NCBI GenBank assembly: GCA_003343685.1
Contig: QAKS01000044.1
Coordinates: forward strand, 1 to 6,749
Origin: Clostridiales bacterium
Lineage (GTDB): Bacteria > Bacillota > Clostridia > Christensenellales > Christensenellaceae
Direction of reading: 5' to 3'
DNA: 6,749 nt
The notes beneath the pieces were generated by a model. It saw only the letters and a program-made list of their open reading frames with translations. It was not told the DNA's origin and searched no databases. Positions within the stretch are counted from its first letter, which is position 1. Every line of letters starts with the position of its first letter. The position numbers and the translations under genes were made by a program. Positions 1 through 5,029 of this stretch are shown here, one piece after another.

Positions 1-1
1 C

Positions 2-967
2 CTCTATGAGCTGGTGAGCGCCATTCTTTACAGGCTATGGGAGTTTTATGACTCGCTGGATGCGGTGGAGGATATGGCTTTTGTGAACGAAAACAGTGGA
101 GAATATATTGACAAGCGGGCGGAAGAGTTTGGATTGGAACGCAAAAAGGGAACGAAGGCGAGGGTGAAACTGACATTTACAGGCACGGAGGGCGCGGCCA
201 TTCCCATAGGTACTTTAATAGAGGATGGCATGGGAAACGGGTTTGAAACACTGGAGGAGGCGGTGATTGGCAGCGGCGGAAGCGTAGGAATCAACGCGGA
301 GTGCACCAAGGAAGGAGCGAGCGGGAACGTCGGCGCCGGTACGATAACCTATTTTTCCAGCGATATACAAGGGGTAGACACAGTTACAAACGGCGAAGCG
401 GCAAAGGACGGAACAGACGGCGAGACTGACGAGGCTCTGATGGCGCGGCTGAATGCGTTCAGACAGCGCCCGGCTACAAGCGGCAATGCCTATTCCTATG
501 AACAATGGGCGCTGGAGGTAGACGGTGTGGGAGCGGCGGTAGTTTATCCGCTGGAGAACGGCCCGGGAACGGTGGGGCTGGTAATTGCTTCGTCGGACAA
601 AACCCCGGTATCTTCGGAAAAAACAGCGGAGGTGAAAACGCATATCGACAAGCAAAAGCCTATCGGCGTGACAAACGTATCGGTCAGGAGCGTAGTTGAG
701 TTTGCCGTCAATGTGAGCGCGGAGGTGGACGTTATTGCTGCGGCGGATATGGAGGCGGTGAAGGCTGAGTTTGAGGCGGCGCTGGAAGAATATTTTTCAA
801 AGATTGCGCTGAAAGAGACTGAAATTAAAGTCAGCGCAATAGGAGCAATTCTGATGAACGTAAGCAATGTGACCGATTATCAGGCACTTACTATCAACGG
901 AGTATCCGGCAATGTCGGCATTATTGCGGACGGCGTACCCGTAATGGGGGAGGTAAACCTCGTATGA
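2..967 (+). CDS. Baseplate J-like phage tail protein (5' end outside window)
   Basis: This is a structural protein of a contractile phage tail or phage tail-like particle. Baseplate J proteins (Mu gp47, P2 gpJ, PBSX XkdT) form the wedges of the baseplate around the tail tip. Counting from the GTG at 14, the family pattern is clear: an N-terminal segment with EYIDKRAEEFGLERK (30-44), a beta-rich stretch with GTEGAAIPIGTLI (57-69), the hallmark DGTDGETDEALMARL (132-146), SGNAYSYEQWALEVDGVGAA (156-175), and a C-terminal domain ending at VNLV. The frame stays open to the left edge, the GTG at 14 has no ribosome binding site, and relatives are about 350 residues long. I therefore infer that roughly 30 N-terminal residues are missing. 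The stop overlaps the next start as ATGA. Confidence in the family is high; whether the source is an active prophage, a remnant or a tailocin cannot be told here. Confidence 0.9.
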   Translation, partial: LYELVSAILYRLWEFYDSLDAVEDMAFVNENSGEYIDKRAEEFGLERKKGTKARVKLTFTGTEGAAIPIGTLIEDGMGNGFETLEEAVIGSGGSVGINAECTKEGASGNVGAGTITYFSSDIQGVDTVTNGEAAKDGTDGETDEALMARLNAFRQRPATSGNAYSYEQWALEVDGVGAAVVYPLENGPGTVGLVIASSDKTPVSSEKTAEVKTHIDKQKPIGVTNVSVRSVVEFAVNVSAEVDVIAAADMEAVKAEFEAALEEYFSKIALKETEIKVSAIGAILMNVSNVTDYQALTINGVSGNVGIIADGVPVMGEVNLV

Positions 968-1509
968 GTTCAATTGAATTATTGCCGGAGATCATGCAGG
1001 AAAGCAGCTATGTGCAGGACGTATACAGGGGTCTTGCTATCGTGGAAGCAGAGATGGAAAATGTATATGAAGCCCTGATGAACAGTCTTTTTGTGGATAC
1101 GGCGGACAGCCATGGACTGGAACTGTGGGAAAAGCAGCTGGGCATCGAAACGGTACAAGGAGCGGCTGACGCAGAAAGGCGCGCGGTAATCAAAGCCAAG
1201 CTCAGGGGACAGGGAACGTGTACGGCCGTCATGGTCAAAGCAATGGCGGAGAGCTTTGCCGGGTGTCAGGTAGAAATAACTGAAAAGCCTGAGGAGGGAG
1301 CATTCGACGTGAAGTTCACGGGAACAGTGGGTGTTCCGCCGAATATGAAGGATTTTATGGAGGCTATTGAGGCAGTAAAACCGGCGCATCTGGCATACGA
1401 GCTGGTATATATCTACTATTTGAATTCTAAACTGACGACTTTTACACACGAAGATCTTACAGGCTGCACGCATGAGGAAATCCGATCGGGAGAGGCAGCG
1501 AACAGTTAA
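964..1509 (+). CDS. YmfQ/XkdU-like phage tail protein (DUF2313, Mu gp48 family)
   Basis: This 181-residue baseplate-associated protein belongs to the family of Mu gp48, E. coli YmfQ and PBSX XkdU, normally encoded directly after the J-like protein, as here. Visible family features are DSHGLELWEKQLGI (48-61), RRAVIKAKLRGQGTCTAVMV (72-91), where helices frame a conserved glycine turn, and PPNMKDFMEAIEAVKPAHLA (125-144) followed by YELVYIYY. The ATG overlaps the previous stop by four bases (ATGA), which suggests translational coupling. A strong GGGGGAGG lies at 946-953 inside the upstream gene. The C-terminal tail (about 155-181) carries two eight-residue units, TFTHEDLT and GCTHEEIR. Relatives are thought to sit at the baseplate hub or link to the fibre, but the exact role is not established. 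No fibre gene follows. Confidence 0.87.
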   Translation: MSSIELLPEIMQESSYVQDVYRGLAIVEAEMENVYEALMNSLFVDTADSHGLELWEKQLGIETVQGAADAERRAVIKAKLRGQGTCTAVMVKAMAESFAGCQVEITEKPEEGAFDVKFTGTVGVPPNMKDFMEAIEAVKPAHLAYELVYIYYLNSKLTTFTHEDLTGCTHEEIRSGEAANS

Positions 1510-1560
1510 AAACGGCGATTGTAATAAATAGTAAATGACAACATAAAGATAGGAAACGAC

Positions 1561-1566
1561 AGGAGG
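1561..1566 (+). promoter_or_regulatory. Ribosome binding site of the holin gene
   Basis: A perfect AGGAGG lies eight bases before the ATG at 1575. It fixes the holin start and indicates strong translation. Confidence 0.9.
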
Positions 1567-1574
1567 CAGAGAAC

Positions 1575-1823
1575 ATGCTGAATTGGAAGCTGAGGGTAAA
1601 AAACCGAACAACTCTGATAACATTATTGACTGCGCTAGTGGCGCTGGTTTATCAGATATTGGGGGCACTCGGCATTGTGCCCGCGGTAACGCAGGATACT
1701 GTCATAGGCATACTCGGAATGATTGTAAATGTGCTGTGTATATTGGGGATCGTTGTGGATCCCACAACAACGGGAATAGCCGACAGTGAACAGGCTCTCG
1801 CCTATGACGAGCCGAAAGAGTAA
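1575..1823 (+). CDS. Phage holin, phi LC3 family
   Basis: This 82-residue membrane protein should form the lesions that let an endolysin reach the cell wall at lysis. It opens with a short basic segment (NWKLRVKNR, 3-11), followed by two hydrophobic helices (about 13-34 and 42-61) separated by a short turn with PAVTQD. It ends with the family signature VDPTTTGIADSEQALAYDEP (61-80), typical of phi LC3 holins in low-GC Gram-positive phages. Length and layout are normal for the family. It begins 65 bases after the tail gene and probably shares its transcript. Lysis genes of this kind are usually followed by an amidase or other endolysin; here a terminator comes 30 bases after the stop and the next gene is on the other strand. 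The reason for the missing endolysin is unknown. Confidence 0.92.
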   Translation: MLNWKLRVKNRTTLITLLTALVALVYQILGALGIVPAVTQDTVIGILGMIVNVLCILGIVVDPTTTGIADSEQALAYDEPKE

Positions 1824-1852
1824 AATTTTTAACCGAACTTGAGAATGCGATG

Positions 1853-1879
1853 AAAAAGGGGCTGCGGCCCCTCTTTTTT
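1853..1879. terminator. Bidirectional intrinsic terminator
   Basis: GGGGC (1858-1862), loop TGCG and GCCCC (1867-1871) form a perfect stem. It has an A tract on the left (1853-1857) and CTCTTTTTT on the right. Read rightwards it ends the phage transcript; read leftwards the A tract becomes a U tract after the same stem. However, the leftward gene ends at 1894, just before it, so one hairpin can serve both convergent genes. Confidence 0.9.
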
Positions 1880-1893
1880 CCGTTCAAAAAGGT

Positions 1894-2361
1894 TTAAGTT
1901 GTTGGCGTTATCCGTTTGCGTTTGCCTGTGACGCTGTCAATGGATATTTTCCAAACGGCGGTGCGGGAAAGGCTGCGTTCAATGGCACTGTCAAAGGCCG
2001 CCATATTTCCCGGTGTATGACGCTGACAAATGAGACGGAGCGCGTGAATTTTTTCCTCGTCATTTTCCACAGGCTTTGCGCAGCCCGTCACGACGGCAGA
2101 TTCAAACTCCGTCGAAAATTCGTCCTGAAGTCTGTTTGTATATCCGACACAGGATACGCAAACGCGCGGATTCCGCGAAAGGATATCCGTCTTGCGGCCG
2201 GACATGGCACAGTGAAAATAGATTGAACTGCCGTCACGGGCGATGCTCACGGGAATACAGTAGGGTTCATTACCGTCGTTCATGGCAATTGTGGCCCATT
2301 CGCATTGATCTACGATGGAAAGAGCATCGTCCCTGCCGATTTCTCTGTCTTTTCTCCGCAT
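1894..2361 (-). CDS. Pyridoxamine 5'-phosphate oxidase-like flavin-binding protein (Nim-related)
   Basis: This is a 155-residue split-barrel protein that probably binds FMN as a dimer. It resembles the Nim/PNPOx-like group: RRKDREI (2-8), a first strand CEWATIAMNDGNEPYCIPVS (20-39), the phosphate-contact region SSIYFHCAMSGRKTDILSRN (45-64), then PRVCVSCVG (65-73) and a C-terminal WKISIDSVTGKRK (137-149). Some family members reduce 5-nitroimidazoles, but most have no assigned substrate, so no reaction is claimed. I chose the ATG at 2361 because GAGGGAGG lies seven bases before it and family members begin MRRKDRE. An in-frame TTG at 2388 lies upstream of the expected transcription start. The gene converges on the phage module and is divergent from the Bce operon, with its own promoter. 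Confidence 0.86.
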   Translation of the reverse strand: MRRKDREIGRDDALSIVDQCEWATIAMNDGNEPYCIPVSIARDGSSIYFHCAMSGRKTDILSRNPRVCVSCVGYTNRLQDEFSTEFESAVVTGCAKPVENDEEKIHALRLICQRHTPGNMAAFDSAIERSLSRTAVWKISIDSVTGKRKRITPTT

Positions 2362-2368
2362 GAATAAA

Positions 2369-2376
2369 CCTCCCTC
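2369..2376 (-). promoter_or_regulatory. Ribosome binding site deciding the start at 2361
   Basis: On the minus strand GAGGGAGG stands seven bases before ATG 2361. It decides for the 155-residue form over the longer reading from TTG 2388. Confidence 0.88.
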
Positions 2377-2390
2377 ATAATCTGACAAAA

Positions 2391-2419
2391 ATTATACACC
2401 ACCCGGAACGGCAATGCAA
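2391..2419 (-). promoter_or_regulatory. Promoter of the PNPOx-like gene
   Basis: On the minus strand the -35 is TTGCAT (2419-2414), the spacer is 17 bases, and the -10 is a consensus TATAAT (2396-2391). The predicted start near 2384 gives a leader of about 22 bases that carries the ribosome binding site. The spacer ends in GGGTGGTG, mirrored in the divergent promoter. Confidence 0.75.
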
Positions 2420-2428
2420 ACGGCGGCG

Positions 2429-2458
2429 TTGAAAGAGGCGGGCGCAGGGTGGTATAAT
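2429..2458 (+). promoter_or_regulatory. Promoter of the regulator-kinase operon
   Basis: The -35 TTGAAA (2429-2434) matches the consensus at five of six positions. The spacer is 18 bases and the -10 is a consensus TATAAT (2453-2458). The predicted start is near 2465. Its -35 lies nine bases from that of the divergent promoter. With near-consensus elements and no TNACA-N4-TGTAA site nearby, it probably gives basal, regulator-independent expression. Confidence 0.78.
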
Positions 2459-2467
2459 GAGAAAAAC

Positions 2468-2475
2468 GGGGGTGG
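2468..2475 (+). promoter_or_regulatory. Ribosome binding site deciding the regulator start at 2481
   Basis: GGGGGTGG lies five bases before ATG 2481. It is purine-rich but not a perfect AGGAGG. The alternative ATG at 2457 overlaps the -10 hexamer, so it would be absent from the predicted transcript. Confidence 0.7.
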
Positions 2476-2480
2476 AAGAT

Positions 2481-3161
2481 ATGCAATACCGGATACTGAT
2501 TGTAGAGGATGACGAGGCGATCGTAGGTTTGATAGAAAGAGGGCTTCTGCGTTGGGGCTTTGCTGCCGCACGGGTCAGAAACTTTCAGAATGTGATGGAG
2601 GAATTTGCGGAATTTGAGCCTCATCTGGTGCTGATGGATATTTCTCTTCCGTTTTACGGCGGGTTTTACTGGTGCGACAGAATACGCAGAGCAAGCCGTG
2701 TTCCCATCGTGTTTCTCTCTTGCCAGTCCGACAACATGAGCGTCGTCATGGCGATGAATATGGGCGGCGACGATTTTATTGCGAAGCCGGTAGACATGGA
2801 TGTGCTGATTGCCAAGATCAACGCCATGCTCCGTCGGTCATATGACTACAAGGGAGATGCCTCTATCGCAGTGTTCTGCGGGGCTTATTTGGATCTGTCA
2901 GCATCGGTTGTGGAGAAGGACGGAAGGAGAGCGGAGCTGACCCGAAACGAAATCAAAATACTTTCCATGCTGATAGAGCACAAGAATGCGATTGTAGAGC
3001 GCAGCGATATGATGGAAAGGCTATGGGACAGCGATGAATTTGTCGACGAGAATACGCTTTCCGTCAACGTAAACAGGCTGAGGCGAACGCTGGAGGCTAT
3101 TGGGATAACAGGTGCAATTAAGACACATAAGGGCAGGGGGTACAGCCTGAGTGAAGATTAG
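2481..3161 (+). CDS. BceR-like OmpR/PhoB-family response regulator
   Basis: This 226-residue cytoplasmic DNA-binding regulator should be phosphorylated by the kinase encoded next. The receiver domain spans about 3-117: acidic pocket E9-D10-D11, phosphate-accepting D53 in LVLMDISLPFYGGF, switch residue S80, and K102 in DDFIAKPVD. The stretch FYWCDRIRRASRVPIVFLS and the motif MAMNMGGDDFI are typical of Bce-group regulators. A winged-helix domain follows (about 125-224), ending in NRLRRTLEAIGI and THKGRGYSL. The likely target is the TNACA-N4-TGTAA site before the ATPase gene. I chose ATG 2481 because 2457 lies inside the -10. The last 11 bases overlap the kinase gene. Confidence in the family is high; the inducing peptide is unknown. 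Confidence 0.92.
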   Translation: MQYRILIVEDDEAIVGLIERGLLRWGFAAARVRNFQNVMEEFAEFEPHLVLMDISLPFYGGFYWCDRIRRASRVPIVFLSCQSDNMSVVMAMNMGGDDFIAKPVDMDVLIAKINAMLRRSYDYKGDASIAVFCGAYLDLSASVVEKDGRRAELTRNEIKILSMLIEHKNAIVERSDMMERLWDSDEFVDENTLSVNVNRLRRTLEAIGITGAIKTHKGRGYSLSED

Positions 3162-4134
3162 TGTATATTTAAGAGACAGGCTTCACGTAATTATTCTCGC
3201 GCTGCTCTCGGCGGCGGCTGTGCTTTTGGTGGCACTGCTGGGCCATGAGAGCATGGAGCTGGCCTTCTATGCGGTTGAACTGATCGGTGCGTTCAGCTTG
3301 ATTTATTTGGCGTACGATTTTTGGAGATACAGAGCGAGGTTAAAACGGCTGAGAGCGGCGGCGGAACGTCCTTCACTGATGCAAAAAGAGCTGCCTGCGC
3401 CCAAGACGGGAATCGAGCAGGGTTATCGGACAATTCTGGACGGGCTGTACCGGGAGATAGAGAAGGCGTTGTCTGAAAAAGAGCGGGAGAGCAGAAACGA
3501 TGAGGAATACTATACGCTGTGGGTTCATCAAATTAAAACGCCCATTGCGGCGCTGCGGTTGATCGCCGGTGAGCTGGAAAATCGTGAAGCGAAGGCGGAT
3601 ATTCTTACGGAGCTTTTCAGCATAGAGAGATATACGGATTTAGCGCTCCAATACACGCGCATACGGGATATCAGCGGCGACATTGTCATAGAGAGGTTTG
3701 ATGCGGAAAAAGCGGTGAAAAAATGTGTTAAAAAGTTTGCCCCGCAGTTTATCCGAATGAAAACCTCCCTATCTATCGGTATGCTTCCGGATGATATTCT
3801 CTCTGACGAGAAATGGTTTTCCTTTATGCTGGAGCAGATCATCTCCAATGCCGTAAAATATACGAAAGGCGGAGAGGTGTGCATAGAGGGAAAGGAGCGC
3901 ATTCTCACGGTGAAGGATACGGGAATCGGCATACGTCCAGAGGATCTGCCGCGCATATTTGAGAAGGGCTACACGGGATTTAACGGGAGAATAGACAACA
4001 GAGCCAGCGGAATCGGGCTTTATTTGACGGAGAAGGTGGCGAAGGCTCTTGCCGTTAAGATTACAGTGGAGTCGGAGCCGGGCAAAGGGACGAGAATTAC
4101 GCTGGTTTTCCCCGACGCCGTCGTGACGGACTGA
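3151..4134 (+). CDS. BceS-like intramembrane-sensing histidine kinase
   Basis: This 327-residue membrane kinase partners the preceding regulator. Two N-terminal helices (about 12-31 and 36-58) are joined by only a few residues (HESM), so there is no external sensor domain. Known Bce kinases get their signal from the permease instead. A linker with helical, charged character (about 60-118) leads to the H box WVHQIKTPIAAL with H126, the N box EQIISNAVKYT with N233, the G1 box DTGIGI (256-261), the F region IFEKGYTG (269-276) and the G2 box ASGIGLYL (285-292). All catalytic elements are present, so it should be active. The start is a GTG inside the end of the regulator gene (11-base overlap), with a G-rich stretch at 3136-3140 ten bases before it. 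The stop sits four bases before the operator-like site. Confidence 0.92.
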   Translation: MKISVYLRDRLHVIILALLSAAAVLLVALLGHESMELAFYAVELIGAFSLIYLAYDFWRYRARLKRLRAAAERPSLMQKELPAPKTGIEQGYRTILDGLYREIEKALSEKERESRNDEEYYTLWVHQIKTPIAALRLIAGELENREAKADILTELFSIERYTDLALQYTRIRDISGDIVIERFDAEKAVKKCVKKFAPQFIRMKTSLSIGMLPDDILSDEKWFSFMLEQIISNAVKYTKGGEVCIEGKERILTVKDTGIGIRPEDLPRIFEKGYTGFNGRIDNRASGIGLYLTEKVAKALAVKITVESEPGKGTRITLVFPDAVVTD

Positions 4135-4137
4135 ACA

Positions 4138-4167
4138 GTGACATTTTTGTAAGATATGTGGTAAAAT
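4138..4167 (+). promoter_or_regulatory. Probable regulated promoter of the transporter genes
   Basis: An extended -10, TG-G-TAAAAT (4159-4167), lies 18 bases after GTGACA (4138-4143), a -35-like hexamer that matches TTGACA at five of six positions. The -35-like hexamer overlaps the left half of the putative operator. The predicted start is near 4174, giving a leader of about 88 bases. Confidence 0.6.
4139..4152 (+). promoter_or_regulatory. Putative BceR-type operator
   Basis: TGACA-TTTT-TGTAA is an exact match to TNACA-N4-TGTAA, the inverted repeat recalled from the literature for Bce-type regulators upstream of their transporter genes. It is in the expected place, between kinase and ATPase genes, and I saw no second copy by eye. 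Binding by the regulator at 2481-3161 is inferred. Confidence 0.7.
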
Positions 4168-4184
4168 CGTAAGGTTCCGCTATG

Positions 4185-4203
4185 GCGGCGCAAAGTGCGC
4201 CGC
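4185..4203 (+). promoter_or_regulatory. GC-rich leader hairpin, possible attenuator
   Basis: GCGGCGCA (4185-4192), loop AAG and TGCGCCGC (4196-4203) form a perfect eight-pair stem followed by TTTAT. The U run is short for an efficient terminator. It lies after the transporter promoter, so it would be in both the long operon transcript and the transporter transcript. It could partly end the regulator-kinase message, attenuate transporter expression, or protect the 5' end. Confidence 0.5.
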
Positions 4204-4247
4204 TTTATCATATAGTTGGCGAGTATGAAAGACTCGAAAACAAAGAT

Positions 4248-4254
4248 AAAGGAG
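4248..4254 (+). promoter_or_regulatory. Ribosome binding site of the ATPase gene
   Basis: AAAGGAG lies seven bases before ATG 4262, an ordinary strong site that supports this start. Confidence 0.85.
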
Positions 4255-4261
4255 AACAGGG

Positions 4262-5029
4262 ATGGAACTGCTGAGGACAGAAAACCTGAAAAAAGTGTAT
4301 AACACCAAACTGGGTGTTACGCAGTGCGTTGCCATTAACGGAGTCGGATTTGAGGTGTCGGAAGGGGAGTTTGTAGCGATTATGGGACCGTCGGGGAGCG
4401 GAAAGACGACGCTGCTCAACATGATTGCGTCGCTGGACAAGCCGACCTCCGGAGATATTTATCTGGCGGGAAAAAGCTTTAAGGATATTAAAGACAAAGA
4501 GCTGTCGGCGTTTCGAAGAGACAATCTGGGTTTCATCTTCCAAGATTTCAATCTGCTCGATACCTTCTCGATTAAGGACAATATCCTATTGCCGCTGGTA
4601 CTTGCGCGCACGCCGGTTGCGGAGATGGAGGCGCGGCTTGCGCCCATTGTACAAATGCTTGGGATCAGCCACTTGATAGACAAATTCCCCTATGAGGCGT
4701 CCGGCGGAGAACGCCAGAGAGTGGCCGTTGCCCGGGCAATCATCACAAACCCCAAGCTGATTCTGGCGGACGAACCGACAGGCGCTCTCGATTCCAAAGC
4801 GTCGGCAAATCTGCTGGGAATTTTGAACAGGATCAATGAAGACGGGCGTACTATTCTAATGGTCACTCACAGCGCTCTCGCAGCCGGATATGCCTCCAGA
4901 GTCATGTTTATACAGGACGGGAGGCTGATCAGCCAGATTTATCGCGGGAACGACGACAGGAGGAGTTTCTCCGCCCGGATTATGGCGGGGCTGTCCGCCA
5001 TAACAGACGGGGGTGAGCAGATTGGCTAA
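4262..5029 (+). CDS. BceA-like ABC transporter ATP-binding protein
   Basis: This 255-residue ATPase powers the permease encoded next; a dimer is expected at the inner face of the membrane. In order, it has Walker A GPSGSGKTT (42-50), Q-loop FIFQDFNLLD (91-100) with Q94, signature YEASGGERQRVAVARA (144-159), Walker B LILADE (166-171) with catalytic E171, D-loop GALD (174-177) and H-loop VTHS with H203. The signature reads ASGGE where LSGGQ is the textbook form; such variants occur in active MacB/LolD-type ATPases, so activity is still expected. The C-terminal extension after about 225 (RGNDDRRSFSARIM) is usual for the Bce group. Translation starts at ATG 4262. The end overlaps the permease gene by 17 bases. 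Expression probably depends on the operator-linked promoter upstream. The family is clear; the substrate is not. Confidence 0.94.
   Translation: MELLRTENLKKVYNTKLGVTQCVAINGVGFEVSEGEFVAIMGPSGSGKTTLLNMIASLDKPTSGDIYLAGKSFKDIKDKELSAFRRDNLGFIFQDFNLLDTFSIKDNILLPLVLARTPVAEMEARLAPIVQMLGISHLIDKFPYEASGGERQRVAVARAIITNPKLILADEPTGALDSKASANLLGILNRINEDGRTILMVTHSALAAGYASRVMFIQDGRLISQIYRGNDDRRSFSARIMAGLSAITDGGEQIG

Larger units (their letters stand above)
4182..4274 (+). other. Possible 30-codon leader frame overlapping the ATPase start
   Basis: An ATG at 4182 opens a frame of 30 codons (MAAQSAPLYH...) ending at TGA 4272-4274, 13 bases inside the ATPase gene and in another frame. Only a weak AAGG (4171-4174) precedes it, almost at the predicted transcript start. 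I do not recognise the peptide. It could be chance, or a coupling or attenuation frame. Confidence 0.18.

Noticed and set aside
215..655. 146-codon minus-strand frame inside the baseplate gene
   Set aside because: It lies opposite a convincing coding gene, has a low-complexity arginine/cysteine-rich composition and resembles no family I know.
1519..1547. Possible holin promoter TTGTAA-N17-CATAAA
   Set aside because: The -10 matches only four of six positions and the short gap in a same-strand phage cluster needs no promoter.
979..1668. 229-codon minus-strand frame across the XkdU-like and holin genes
   Set aside because: It runs through two recognised genes and their gap, and the translation looks non-native. 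It is a shadow of the plus-strand codon bias.
2386..2388. TTG as start of the PNPOx-like gene
   Set aside because: It lies before the predicted transcript start, lacks a binding site, and adds nine residues that include the translated ribosome binding site.
2383..2396. Second Bce operator near the PNPOx-like promoter (TGACA followed by A-rich DNA)
   Set aside because: Only one half-site is present; the TGTAA half at four bases spacing is missing.
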